NCBI RefSeq assembly: GCF_035046505.1
Contig: NC_089822.1
Coordinates: 265,557,024-265,621,023 of the forward strand
DNA: 64,000 bases
From: Tiliqua scincoides
Taxonomy: Eukaryota > Chordata > Lepidosauria > Squamata > Scincidae
Direction: 5' to 3'
Under the pieces are notes generated by a model. The model made no database searches and was not told the DNA's origin. It worked only from the letters and a program-made list of their open reading frames with translations. Positions 1 to 9,598 of the stretch are shown here, one piece after another (position 1 is the first letter of the stretch; the number at the start of each line of letters is the position of its first letter). The position numbers and the translations under genes are program-made.

Positions 1-9
1 ACTGGGTTA

Positions 10-296
10 CAGTGGCGTCACTAGGATTTCTGTCACCCTGTGCGAGGTGACCAGCGCATAACCGCTATGACGGACCTCCTCCCATGCAGTGGGCGTGGTG
101 ATTCACCATCATCCCACCCCGCTGGTTTTTTGGCTATAACTTTTGATAAAGTACAGCTATTTCAACGTGGTTTGATTCATTGAAATTACACATCAGGTGA
201 TATATGATAATATTATTCAAAAATACCAAGATTTTAAAAATTTTGGTGAGTCATTGTGTCACCCCTCATGCACGTCGCCCAGCAACACTACCACTG
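10..296. mobile_element. hAT-like MITE, family M1
   Basis: Ends are imperfect inverted repeats: CAGTGGCGTCACTAGG on the left, and the reverse complement of CAACACTACCACTG on the right. The AT-rich interior contains a GCTATAACTTTTGATA block that recurs in inverted orientation in the copy at 16,806. No open frame and no clean 8-bp target duplication are visible. Confidence 0.55.
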
Positions 297-479
297 GGTG
301 AGTTTCTCAACTAAAAGACAGTTGCCACCCACTACAGTACAGTAAGGAAAGTGATTTTCACTTTCCTGCTAATTGGGTAAGAGGCACTTTTTCAAGTGGG
401 TGCTCCTCTTTTTTTTAGCAAGGGGAGAGTAACTGGCCCACCTCAGCCCAGCAGTGTCTGTTCTAGTGGCTGTCTGCTG

Positions 480-625
480 GTATTCATTTGCATCTTTTTA
501 GAATGTGAGCCCTTTTGGGATAGGGTGCCATTTAGTTATTTGATTTTTCTCTGTAAAGCGCTTTGTGAACTTTTAGTTGAAAAGCGGTATATAAATACTG
601 TTAATAATAATAATAATTTCCTTTT
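480..625 (+). repeat. Retroposon 3' end with (TAA)n tail
   Basis: The text runs from a GTGAGCCCTTTTGGGA motif through AAAGCGGTATATAAATA into a short (TAATAA)n tract. This is the form of a LINE or SINE 3' end common in reptiles. The family is not assigned. Confidence 0.35.
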
Positions 626-1394
626 TGCCTCTTTTCAGTTTTTAGCAGTCTCCACTGGTCAATTTCTTTGATACCACCAAGTGCCTCTGGCTGTTTGCCG
701 AGATACAAATACTGCAATCCGAGGTCTGACTCTGCAAGGACTTTCTTATTATCTCAAGGAAGAACAAAATAGCATACAAAAAGACCATAACACCTCACCC
801 AACAGGGCAAAGTTAAAACAAGGATCTCTCTAGTCCAGAGTCCCGATTTCAACTGTGGACAGCCTCCCCACTCCCCACCCTTCACCTCTTAATTGTAAGA
901 GGGCAGGCTGCACCCCAGCAGGGAGTTTTAAAAGCCATTGATTCATCCATGAATGGGTGCAATCCCCCTGCCCATATTGCATCACAGATCCATTGTTAAC
1001 GCAGATCCATTGTGCCTTAGCTGTTAAGATCCTGAGTGCAGCATAGCAATTTTGCATTATAAGAGACATCACAAGACCAAAAGGGTCCTAGCACAAAATA
1101 ACAAAACGCAGACCACATGGGAAGGGCCTGGTCAGCTCACCACTGATCTAACTGCAAAGCCCTGGAAAACCCATCTGCAAAGAATGTGGCAGCACCCTGG
1201 GTGCAATGAAGCAGCACCTTCCCTCTATCCTAGCACCCTACTGTGTCTCCCTTCATCCCAGGACCCAAGTTTGTGGACCCAAGTACATGTGTATCCTTCC
1301 ACTGTTTTGTCGGGCTCATGCCAAGTTCTAGATCAGCATTTGACAATGTTTGTTTCTCCCCGCCCCCCGTCCCATTTCTTGTGGTTCATCTATC
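626..1394. other. No gene recognised
   Basis: Mixed sequence with only short chance frames on both strands. No splice-framed exon, domain motif or terminal repeat was recognised. Confidence 0.5.
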
Positions 1395-1823
1395 GGAACT
1401 ACCACCTAAAGTAACTGGTGATTATGTCATCGCCAATTGCTTCTGAACTGGGATGGGAGACCAGGCGTGATGCAAGAAACACTGGTAAGAGTGGGTTGGA
1501 GGGCTTTCTTGAGCTTGCAAAAAAGCACAAGCTGGAGCCAGTGACATAACTAGAGGGGGTGCAAAGCACTAGGTTTTGCAGGGAGCCTTCCTTGGGTCCC
1601 TCCTCTTTGAAGCCATTCCGGGTGGTGGGAGCAAAACGGACACATTCGCCTCCTTGCAAAACTTAGTGCTTTGTCCCCCCTCAAGCTACGCCACTGGTTG
1701 GAGCTCTGCCTGCTGACCCAAGCCTCCTGCTGCTGCCAGGTGTGTCTGGGGCCCCCACACATACCACCAGCCACCACCTCAAGTACCACCAGTGGTAGGA
1801 GCACCACTGCTTGAGAAGATCCT
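1395..1823. mobile_element. hAT-like MITE, family M2, interrupted
   Basis: Shares blocks (GTAACTGG, GGACTGGGAGGCCAG-like, GTACCACCAGTGG-like, and a terminal CACTGCTTGAGAA) with the copies at 57,600 and, inverted, at 17,239. It is split by the M3 element at 1,539-1,696. Confidence 0.45.
1539..1696. mobile_element. hAT MITE, family M3, nested in M2
   Basis: 158 bp with inverted ends CAGTGACATAACTAGAG and CTACGCCACTG. The flanks GCTGGAGC and GTTGGAGC form an 8-bp target duplication matching at 7 of 8 positions, the hAT signature. A longer copy lies at 40,573-40,860. Confidence 0.75.
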
Positions 1824-1898
1824 GTTCTAGATTGTAAGTGCCTCGGGGCAGGGGCCTGTGGCCTTGCACTTTGCCTAGCCTGGGCCATGCGCATGTTG

Positions 1899-1933
1899 TT
1901 GGCAACCTTCAGTCTCGAAAGACTATGGTATAA
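1899..1933 (-). repeat. Extreme 3' fragment of the 5S-derived SINE or its LINE partner
   Basis: On the minus strand this reads TTATACCATAGTC followed by the shared hairpin tail and GGTTGCCAA. The TTATACC start matches the SINE copies at 11,250 and 49,894 rather than the LINE copies, so it is probably a severely 5'-truncated SINE. Confidence 0.7.
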
Positions 1934-2502
1934 TAATCAGGGATGAGGACAGCTGGGATGAGGGCACCTGATTCACCAGGGCAGGATGGAGAGGGGTGCA
2001 GCTCAGGCAGGGATGTGGGGCTGGATGCAGGGTGGGCTGTCAAGGGCTCCCTTCCCCAGAGCCCTGGGACCCTCCCCCAAGGGGCTCCCCTGCCCTACCC
2101 ATGACTCACCCCCTCTGGAGAGCTGCAGCAGAGCCTCTGGCACCCAGGAGGAAGAGAGAGCGCGCGCACCACTGGCTCCGCTGCGCCCTGGACCGGGGAA
2201 GGCAGTGGGTCCTCCTCCTCTTCCCGGGCAGGGAAGCAGGAAAGGGCCTGGGCTATTGACAGCCTTCCTGCCAGCCCAGCCCAGGCCGCTCTATCGTCTT
2301 AACTCTTCGCGGTGCACAGCCAGGAGGTGCTCCTCCTGCACATCCCTGGCCGCCTGTGGGACTGCAGGAGGCGCCTCCAACCTGGGCTGGCTGCACAGAG
2401 CAACAGGAGGGAAGGAGCTCTCTGGACCACCTTTAGGGCACACTCTGGGAAGAAGGGCTGCTGCAAGCTGCAGAGCCCAGGGAAGGATTCCTGCCTTGGG
2501 TT
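1934..2502. other. GC-rich stretch without recognised gene
   Basis: Several overlapping chance frames occur because of high GC content. No domain, consistent codon pattern or splice context was found. The motif TGCAGAGCCCAGGGAAGG at about 2,470 recurs at about 3,360, suggesting local duplication. Confidence 0.45.
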
Positions 2503-2640
2503 GACACTCAGATTGAGTGTTGGGAGAGGCAAAACAGACAACATAATTTCCATACCTGGCATGCAATTAGTCTGCGGAACTCCTTGCCACAGGATGTGGC
2601 GTCGGGCCTAGGTGCCAAAAGGACTTGAATGTCCTCTTTT
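2503..2640 (+). repeat. CR1 LINE fragment (old)
   Basis: Contains the diverged TTGAGTGTTGGGAGAG ... GGAACTCCTTGCCACAGGATG stretch that encodes the C-terminal LSVGRVRT ... LWNSLPQDV region of CR1 ORF2. Confidence 0.6.
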
Positions 2641-2842
2641 TCCCTGTGAGCAGGCAGTGCAGAGCTTTCTTGTAATGAATAAATTATGTGTAGTATAGTT
2701 TTAAATTTAATAATAATGTAGCATTTAAATTAACCACATGAAATTAATATATGTTTTTAACTTTTATTTTGTCATGTCCTATATTTTTCTTGGTTGTCCT
2801 ACATTTTGGGGTGTCTTGTCCTCTTTTGCGGTTGTGACATCT
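2641..2842. other. AT-rich spacer inside a disrupted CR1
   Basis: AT-rich, unrecognised sequence separating two collinear CR1 pieces. It may be a later insertion. Confidence 0.3.
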
Positions 2843-2990
2843 GGTCATCCTGATCAAGGGAGGGCACCAGGATGCAGGTCTCTTGTTGTCTTGGGTGTCT
2901 TGTGGTGGGCCACCGTGAGATACAGGAGACTGGACTAGATGAGTCTTTGGCCTGATCCAGTGGGGCTCTTCTGATGTTCTTATGTTCATT
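2843..2990 (+). repeat. CR1 LINE 3' end
   Basis: Shows the CR1 3' UTR of this genome: GAGGGCACCAGGATGCAGG, GAGATACAGGAGACTGGAC, CTGATCCAGTGGGGCTC and a GTTCTTATGTTC end. Confidence 0.8.
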
Positions 2991-3029
2991 TACTTCTTGC
3001 CCTTTTCTCTCACCCTTCCACTGTACTGT

Positions 3030-3157
3030 ATATGGTTCCTCCCTGCCTCATACCCCCTTTATCCTCACAACAGTCCTGTAGGGTAGGCTTGGGCTGAGAG
3101 ATGGGGCCTGATCCAAGGTCTCCCAGCATAACCCTTTTTATGGCTGAGTGGGAATTT
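3030..3157 (-). repeat. tRNA-derived SINE, minus strand, copy 1
   Basis: On the minus strand the order is CAAATTCCCACTCAGCCATAA, then a CAGCCCAAGCCTACCCTACAGG block, then GTTGTGAGGATAAA. This matches the body of the plus-strand SINE at 4,247. It is cut at the B-box by a foldback element. Confidence 0.6.
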
Positions 3158-3354
3158 GAATAGGGTGACCAGATACAGTGGAGGACAGAGTGCCTATACC
3201 TTTAACCATTGTATAGAAGAAGAAGAATTTTGGTAGGTGCAGCTCAACAGTGAAGGGTTTGAAAAGCAGCACCTGCCAGGATTCCCTCTTCTCTACAATG
3301 GTTAAGGGATAGGCACTCTGTCCTCCTTTGTATGCGGTCACTCTGAGAGACACC
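3158..3354. mobile_element. Foldback MITE with TAGGGTGACC ends, copy 1
   Basis: Two inverted arms of about 60 bp, GGACAGAGTGCCTATACC against its inverted partner GGATAGGCACTCTGTCC, flank a GGTAGGTGCAGCTC core. The left end TAGGGTGACC would fit a TA-target element such as Tc1/mariner. The family is not certain. Confidence 0.6.
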
Positions 3355-3394
3355 TGAATGCAGAGCCCAGGGAAGGATTCTTGTCTTGGATTGA

Positions 3395-3560
3395 ATCCCC
3401 TTTCTCCCACCCTTCCATTGTATATAGTTAATCCTTGCCTCATAGCCCCTTCATCCCCACAACAGTGCTGTAGAGTAGGCTTAGGCTGAAGGAGAGAGCC
3501 TGATTCAAGGTCCCCCTGCTTCAGCCTTATGGCTGAGTGGGAATTTGAATCCACCACTCC
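3395..3560 (-). repeat. tRNA-derived SINE, minus strand, copy 2
   Basis: Same body as copy 1, with an uninterrupted GAATTTGAATCCACCACTCCC end. It shows the intact sequence of the site where foldback elements sit in copies 1 and 3. Confidence 0.6.
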
Positions 3561-3571
3561 CTAAAAGACCC

Positions 3572-3655
3572 ATCCTATGCAAGTCTACTCAAAAGTAAGC
3601 CCCATTATAGTCAATAGGGCTTACTCCCAGGTAAGTGTGGATAGGATTGCAGCCT
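3572..3655. repeat. Palindromic AATCCTA MITE
   Basis: Foldback of about 80 bp. A left arm with CTACTCAAAAGTAAGCCCC faces GGGCTTACTCCCAGGTAAG and ends in TAGGATTGCAGCC. Similar units lie at 11,052, 14,604, 30,489, 34,641, 44,239 and 48,041. Confidence 0.6.
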
Positions 3656-3679
3656 AAACCACTCCACCACATGAGCTCC

Positions 3680-4060
3680 TGATCGAAGATCCCCCATCAT
3701 AAGCTTTATGGCTGTGTGGGAATTTGAATAGGGTTACCAAATACAAAGTGGGACAGAGAGCCTATACCTTTAATCATTATAGAGCAGAGGGGATTTTGGT
3801 AGGTTCAGCTCAACAAGAAGAATTTTGGTAGGTTCAGCTCAACATAGAAGGGTTTGAAAAGCTGCACCTGCCAGGATTCCCTCTTCTATACAGTGGTTAA
3901 AGGGAGAGGCACTCTGTCAGACTTTGGTCACCCTAAATTTGAATCCACCACTCCCTGCAGCCAGTCTAACTTCTTCACCCTCCATCACATGAGTTCTCCT
4001 CCTAGTACTGTGTGCTCCACCTACATTACCTTCTTGCGCTTCTTGCACCAGCCTTGTAGA
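3680..4060 (-). repeat. tRNA-derived SINE, minus strand, copy 3, interrupted
   Basis: The two halves (3,680-3,732 and 3,948-4,060) rejoin at GGGAATTTGAA / TTTGAATCCACC around the foldback element at 3,733-3,947. Confidence 0.55.
3733..3947. mobile_element. Foldback MITE with TA target duplication, copy 2
   Basis: Begins TAGGGTTACC and ends GGTCACCCTA, so inverted ends are flanked by or begin with TA. The interior repeats GAATTTTGGTAGGTTCAGC twice. It sits at the same SINE position as copy 1. Confidence 0.65.
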
Positions 4061-4246
4061 GTAGGCTAACTGTATTCTCATCTTACAATTTTGGGGAAGT
4101 TGAGACTGAGACTTATGGCCATCTCATGAAGTCAAGGTAGAGGTGAGAGTCACACAAAGGATGTCTTGATGCCGCTTTCAGAACTCAGAAGTCTATGGGG
4201 CCTGCTTGCCTCCTTCCTGTACATTTGTGAGTACGTAGTTCAGGAT

Positions 4247-4445
4247 GGTGTAGCAGTTTGGGACTTGGATTTACACCTGAAAGATCCAGGTTCAAATTTC
4301 CGTTTAGCCATAAAGCTTCCAGGGTGAGCTTGGGTCCACTGCTAGCCTCACCTACCTCACAGGGTTGTCAGGAGGACAAAAGGAGAAACTGTGCACTAAG
4401 CTTCTTGGAAGGAGAGTGGTATAAAGTGCTGAAAAATAAATAAGA
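4247..4445 (+). repeat. tRNA-derived SINE (Sauria-like), plus strand
   Basis: A tRNA-like head (GGTGTAGCAGTTTGGGACTT, then B-box GGTTCAAATTTC) is followed by CAGCCATAAAGC and CACCTACCTCACAGGGTTGT. The 3' end AGCTTCTTGGAAGGAGAG leads to an (AAATA) tail. Sauria SINEs have this architecture and BovB-like tails; the assignment is by resemblance. Confidence 0.65.
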
Positions 4446-4735
4446 ACAAATTATCAGGGTTGCCCCAAGTCCTCAGCCTTTTTTTCCATCAAAAACCCAA
4501 CAAAGGAAATGACCTGCTTTTGTGTAATTCTTTTGACAGTGGGAAGAGCTTCCGACATGCCAGCAGCAATCTTCACAGATGCTGCAAATCTGATGCACAA
4601 CACAGAAACAGCCATACTGTATGAACTGAGCAAAGGAACATGACCTCTTTCAGCTTTCCTGCAATTGGATCACAAAAGGTGCCTCCTTAATGTGCACAGA
4701 TGATGTTCCTATAGCCTGGAATGCAGGCTACACTC
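4446..4735. other. No gene recognised
   Basis: A C2H2-like phrase (TGTGTAATTC..GACAGTGGGAAGAGCTTCC..CATGCCAGCAGCAATCTTCACAGATGC) near 4,520-4,590 hints at one decayed zinc-finger repeat. There is no open frame to support a gene. Confidence 0.3.
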
Positions 4736-5385
4736 TGTAATAGAAGATCAGAAGATCATCAGGTGGGTGATGTGGTGTTGACAGCGATTCCATGTTTTGA
4801 CAGCTGTTTGACAGCTCTGGGAAGGGCAGGGCTGGCTCCACAGCTGTAATCAATCAAGGCCAACAGAGACTCTGATGGACACCTGAGCTTCATTTGATCT
4901 TGATGGGACTTTGAATGGACATGGACTGAAGAGATAGCTCACAGCTGAGCTGCATTTGGACTTAACAAGGGGCTGCAGGATAAAAGGCAGCTTCAGAAGG
5001 AGCAAAGCTACCTGACCAGTCCTGGGACTGCCAGGACTCTGCTGGAGGACACAGAAGAGAGGACTGCCAGGACCTTGCTGGGAGACACTTTGCTGGAGAG
5101 GACTGTGCTGCAGAGAAGGGACTCTGCTGCAAAAGACTGAATTGGGAAGACTGGAAATTAGACCATGGACTTGGACTGGAGGCTTTGGACCTTTACCCAC
5201 TGAGTTAAGTGGAGTTTTGAGGAGGGAAAGCCTCTGGACAAGAGGACTTGCAGGGGACTTGTGTTTGTAGCAATAAATTTGGCTAATTGCTATAGATAAG
5301 GAGTTGTGTTCATTCCTTTGCACACCACAGCTGTTCTTTCTAGAGATAAAGAGGGTGTTATTTAGCCAAAAAGTGGGCATTAGAA
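4736..5385 (+). mobile_element. LTR-like fossil repeat
   Basis: Begins TGTAATAGAAGATC, has a TATA-like GGATAAAAGG near 4,980 and an AATAAA signal near 5,275. This is the layout of a solo LTR of about 650 bp. Its first 260 bp recur, inverted relative to this copy, at 52,808-53,062 inside the hAT element. No matching target duplication was found. Family unknown; old and lacking an internal region. Confidence 0.4.
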
Positions 5386-5387
5386 TT

Positions 5388-5521
5388 GTATTGTATTGGC
5401 AACCTTCAGTCTCGAAAGACTCTGGTATTGCGCTCTGAAAGGTGGTTCTGGCACAGCTTCTAGTGTGGCTGAAAAGGCTGTTTCGGGAGTGACAATCCCT
5501 TCCACACTGGGAGCAAGTGGA
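5388..5521 (-). mobile_element. 3'-end fragment of the RTE-like LINE, minus strand
   Basis: Reverse-complement match to the last 130 bp of the LINE at 5,660-7,018, including the C-terminal zinc-knuckle codons and the hairpin tail. It stops at the same internal point (GGGAGCAAGTGG) as the fragment at 21,955. With the next element it forms a tail-out inverted pair. Confidence 0.85.
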
Positions 5522-5659
5522 GTTGGAATATTTGGATGGGACACACTCAACCTGCCATGGTGGGTGGTGTAACTACTAGACAGACAGGGAGGTCTGAAAG
5601 AAACAGTTTAGCTTTGGATCTTTTAGATCTGACTGGCGCCTTGAGAACTCTTAATAGCC
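5522..5659. other. Spacer between inverted LINE copies
   Basis: 138 bp not matched elsewhere in the window. No feature recognised. Confidence 0.4.
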
Positions 5660-6992
5660 ACTCTTTATAGCCTTCATAGATCTCACAAAGGCTTTCGACC
5701 TGGTCAGCAGAGACGGCCTCTTCAAGATTCTCCCCAAGATTGGATGTCCACCCAGGCTCCTCAGCATCATCAGATCTTTCCACAAGGACATGAAGGGCAC
5801 TGTTGTCTTCGATGGCTCCACATCAGACCCTTTTGACATCCGAAGCGGAGTGAAGCAGGGCTGTGTTCTTGCACCAACCTTGTTTGGGATTTTCTTCGCT
5901 GTCCTGCTGAAGCAGGCCTTTGGAACTGCAACAGAAGGCATCTATCTCTGGACCAGATCAGACGGAAAGCTCTTCAACCTCTCCAGACTGAGAGCAAAAT
6001 CCAAAGTCCAGCTGAAATGTCTGCGTGACTTCCTCTTTGCCGACGATGCAGCTGTCACTACCCACTCTGCCAAAGATCTCCAGCAGCTCATGGATCGTTT
6101 TAGCAAGGCCTGCCAAGATTTTGGACTGACAATCAGCCTGAAGAAAACACAGGTCATGGTTCAGGATGTGGACTCACCTCCCTGCATTACAATCTCTGAG
6201 CATGAACTGGAGGTTGTCCATGACTTTGTGTACCTTGGCTCAACGATCTCCGACACTCATTCTCTCGATACCGAGCTAAACAAGCGCATCGGTAAAGCAG
6301 CTACCACGTTTTCCAGACTCACAAAGAGAGTCTGGTCCAACAAGAAGCTGACGGAACATACCAAGATCCAAGTCTACAGAGCTTGCGTCCTGAGTACACT
6401 TCTGTACTGCAGCGAGTCATGGACTCTTCGCTCACAACAGGAGAGGAAACTGAGCGCTTTCCACATGCGCTGCCTCCGACGCATCCTCGGCATCACCTGG
6501 CAGGACAAAGTTCCAAACAACACAGTCCTGGAACGTGCTGGAATCCCTAGCATGTATTCACTGCTGAAACAGAGACGCCTGCGTTGGCTTGGTCATGTCG
6601 TGAGAATGGATGATGGCCGGATCCCAAAGGATCTCCTCTATGGAGAACTCGTGCAAGGAAAGCGCCCTACAGGTAGACCACAGCTGCGATACAAGGACAT
6701 CTGCAAGAGGGATCTGAAGGCCTTAGGGATGGACCTCAACAAGTGGGAAACCCTGGCCTCTGAGCGGCCCGCTTGGAGGCAGGCTGTGCAGCATGGCCTT
6801 TCCCAGTTTGAAGAGACACTTTGCCAACAGTCTGAGGCAAAGAGGCAAAGAAGGAAGGCCCATAGCCAGGGAGACAGACCAGGGACAGACTGCACTTGCT
6901 CCCGGTGTGGAAGGGATTGTCACTCCCGGATTGGCCTTTTCAGCCACACTAGACGCTGTGCCAGAACCACCTTTCAGAGCGTGATACCATAG
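5658..6992 (+). CDS. LINE ORF2 C-terminal part (reverse transcriptase, partial)
   Basis: An uninterrupted frame of about 445 codons that would copy element RNA into DNA at the target. The endonuclease and the start of the RT are missing because the insertion is 5'-truncated. It opens with AFIDLTKAFD (motif A with the first catalytic Asp, about 5,670-5,699). GVKQGCVLAPTLF follows near residue 21 after the internal Met at 5,790, then FADD (residues 83-86, catalytic pair), VYLGSTIS, and the LLYCSESWTLRSQQER to RRLRWLGHVVRMDDGR thumb region. A C-terminal Cys-Cys-His-Cys knuckle begins CSRCGRDC. There is no initiation context, so it is probably not translated on its own. The open frame suggests a fairly young insertion. 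The same protein region recurs at 20,705-21,252 with few differences. Confidence 0.8.
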   Translation, partial: PLFIAFIDLTKAFDLVSRDGLFKILPKIGCPPRLLSIIRSFHKDMKGTVVFDGSTSDPFDIRSGVKQGCVLAPTLFGIFFAVLLKQAFGTATEGIYLWTRSDGKLFNLSRLRAKSKVQLKCLRDFLFADDAAVTTHSAKDLQQLMDRFSKACQDFGLTISLKKTQVMVQDVDSPPCITISEHELEVVHDFVYLGSTISDTHSLDTELNKRIGKAATTFSRLTKRVWSNKKLTEHTKIQVYRACVLSTLLYCSESWTLRSQQERKLSAFHMRCLRRILGITWQDKVPNNTVLERAGIPSMYSLLKQRRLRWLGHVVRMDDGRIPKDLLYGELVQGKRPTGRPQLRYKDICKRDLKALGMDLNKWETLASERPAWRQAVQHGLSQFEETLCQQSEAKRQRRKAHSQGDRPGTDCTCSRCGRDCHSRIGLFSHTRRCARTTFQSVIP

Positions 6993-7018
6993 TCTTTCGA
7001 GACTGAAGGTTGCCAATA
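5660..7018 (+). mobile_element. 5'-truncated RTE-like LINE
   Basis: The element retains ORF2 from RT motif A to its end and a short 3' UTR. It ends ACCATAGTC, hairpin, GGTTGCCAATACA. The RT layout (GVKQGC, FADD, VYLGS, LLYCSESWTL, LRWLGHV) resembles RTE/BovB-type elements more than CR1. Clade assignment is by resemblance. Other copies lie at 15,231, 20,705, 5,388 and 21,955, and the 5S-derived SINEs share its tail. Confidence 0.85.
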
Positions 7019-7845
7019 CAAAGGTGCTTCTTTGGAATAAGGATCACCTGGCCATGTGACTGGCTTGCCCCTTACCAGTATAGACTGTACATTTGAGAAG
7101 AAAAAGTTTATTATGAACTTAAGTCTCCAGTACTCCACAATGAAACCAATGCTTGGAACCTCCTACAAGGAGTGGTCTTCAACCTTTTTCATGCCACAAC
7201 CCAAATAAACAAATAAGGTTGGGAACTCACCGATCCACCCACCTCCTGCCTCAGTCACTGTTTACCTAGCCCATTTCTCCCTACCTCTTATGTCTTCACA
7301 ATAACCCTGTAAGGTAGCAGCCTTAGCAGGCTGGCCTTAGGAGCTGCAGGGCAAGACAGCAAGAAGAGGCTCCACAGGATTACATCAAGAACTCAGTTTT
7401 GCTAAGGCAGTACTGCAATTGGATTGGTTCCAAGTTGTCTCTTCCACAGGCTTTGAAATCCACTACTACTACTGGATTACTACTACTGGACTACTACTGA
7501 ATCCAAAGCCTGTGGATTACTACTTTGGATTCCCCCCTCTCCAAATGAGGCTCCTCTCCAACCCCATTGGGATCACAACCCACAGTGTTCTTCACTGACC
7601 TAAAGCTTGGGGAAACGGGAGCATGGAAAACACACACACTTGTATTTTGTGTTCCACTAGCTTATGTTAGTCTTTGATATGCATCATGCATGTGTCCCAG
7701 AAAAGCTGGAAACAATCCCTAGGAGTGCGGACAGAAAAGCTGTAGTATTCATGTATAGATTTAACATCAGTCTTATTCTCACTGATTTTCTGCAAGTAGG
7801 GATGTAGCAAGGAAAAAACAGAGAACCACGAAATGAGTATGGAAA
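7019..7845. other. No gene; degenerate MITE and (ACT)n tract
   Basis: TGGTCTTCAACCTTTTTCATG at about 7,175 looks like a hAT terminal repeat, and GGGATCACAACCCACAGTG near 7,570 may be its partner. Between them lies an irregular (ACT)n run near 7,457-7,510. No gene was seen. Confidence 0.35.
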
Positions 7846-8682
7846 AGAGGATTCTGAGCTGTCTGTGACAGATCAGGAGAGGGATCTTGGGGTGGTGGTG
7901 GACAGGTTGATGAAAGTGTCGACCCAATGTGTGGCGGCAGTGAAGAAGGCCAATTCTATGCTTGGGATCATTAGGAAGGGTATTGAGAACAAAACGGCTA
8001 GTATTATAATGCCGTTGTACAAATCTATGGTAAGGCCACACCTGGAGTATTGTGTCCAGTTCTGGTCGCCGCATCTCAAAAAAGACATAGTGGAAATGGA
8101 AAAGGTGCAAAAGAGAGCAACTAAGATGATTACGGGGCTGGGGCACCTTCCTTATGAGGAAAGGCTACGGCGTTTGGGCCTCTTCAGCCTAGAAAAGAGA
8201 CGCCTGAGGGGGGACATGATTGAGACATACAAAATTATGCAGGGGATGGACAGAGTGGATAGGGAGATGCTCTTTACACTCTCACATAACACCAGAACCA
8301 GGAGACATCCACTAAAATTGAGTGTTGGGAGAGTTAGAACAGACAAAAGAAAATATTTCTTTACTCAGCGTGTGGTTGGTCTGTGGAACTCCTTGCCACA
8401 GGATGTGGTGATGGCGTCTAGCCTGGACACCTTTAAAAGGGGTTTGGACAAGTTTCTGGAGGAAAAATCCATTATGGGGTACAAGCCATGATGTGTATGC
8501 GCAACCTCCTCATTTTAGAAATGGGTAATGTCAGAATGCCAGATGCAAGGGAGAGCACCAGGATGAGGTCTCTTGTTATCTGGTGTGCTCCCTGGGGCAC
8601 TTGGTGGGCCGCTGTGAGATACAGGAAGCTGGACTAGATGGGCCTATGGCCTGATCCAGTGGGGTTGTTCTTATGTTCTTAT
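7846..8682 (+). mobile_element. 5'-truncated CR1 LINE
   Basis: Contains an open 208-codon C-terminal ORF2 piece (7,865-8,491) reading TDQERDLGVVVDR, PLYKSMVRPHLEYC, WSPHLKKD, LPYEERLRRLGLFSLEKRR and LWNSLPQDVV, followed by the usual 3' UTR and a GTTCTTATGTTCTTAT end. The RT core is missing. It is one of the best preserved CR1 copies here. Confidence 0.9.
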
Positions 8683-8886
8683 TATAAAACATTGTTAGTG
8701 TCCCAATGCACTTTGGGATGATACCTTGTTCTGGAGCACAAATAACACTCCTTACTCCAAAAGTGGTTTCTCATGAATGAAGACTATGCTAGCAACCTGC
8801 AGTAAAAAATATAGCACCTCAGGGAGAAAGCTCCTCTGAACCCTTGTTGCTGATGTGCAGAATGATAATTCCGTGGTTTTCCTATA

Positions 8887-9246
8887 CAGCAATGTTTCTC
8901 AAACTGTGGGTTGAGACCCAATAGGTGGGTCGCGAGCCAATTTCAGGTGGGTCCCATTCACTTCAATATATTATTTTTAATATAGTAGACTTGATGCTGC
9001 CATGGTATGTGACGGCATTTGGGGAATGTTACAGATCTGGACTTTTAACCATTTATTGTGTATATGCTTTTAACAATTATAGTAAATGGGACTTACTCCT
9101 GGGTAAGTGTGGGTAGGATTGCAGCCTAGGTTTGTGAAAAATTTTCTTGCTTGATGATGTCACTTCCGGTCATGACACCACTACTGGTGGGTCCTGACAG
9201 ATTCTCATACTAAAAAGTGGGCCCCAGTACAGTTTGAGAACCACTG
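8887..9246. mobile_element. hAT-like MITE, family M4
   Basis: Inverted ends CAATGTTTCTCAAACTG and CAGTTTGAGAACCACTG enclose about 325 bp with AGGTGGGTC and TGATGATGTCACTTCCGGT blocks. The same family lies at 41,386-41,725. The target duplication is weak. Confidence 0.65.
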
Positions 9247-9415
9247 CCTAGAAGATATGTTCAGTCACACAATTCCCCCTTTAGCCTGAAGCAGTTCAAT
9301 CCATGAAAAGTTTTACCACTTGATTGTATAAAGTAGGCCACTACATGTAGAATCTATGCTTCTTATACACAGCCCTGTACTGTTTGGAGAGCCTGTGGCT
9401 TTATCCAACCTTATT

Positions 9416-9598
9416 CAGGGCCGAATCCTATCCAACTTTCCAGAACGGATGCAGCTGCAATACAGCCCCAATGTAAGGGAACAAACATTCTCTTAACTTC
9501 AGGAAGCTTCCATGAAGTCCTACGTACCAAGGGATGCAGCATCTGCCCTACTGATGCGATTGCATCGGCACTGAAAGCTGGGCAGGATTGGGTCCTCA
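9416..9598. mobile_element. Foldback MITE, family M5
   Basis: Ends GGGCCGAATCCTATCCAACT and GGGCAGGATTGGGTCC are imperfectly inverted. The family, with GGAAAGTTGGNTAGGATTG-type ends, also occurs at 37,794, 39,512, 40,155, 50,070 and 59,708. Confidence 0.55.

Noticed and set aside
7451-7510. CRISPR-like or tandem array
   Set aside because: It is an irregular trinucleotide (ACT)n tract without spacers. No CRISPR array exists in the window.
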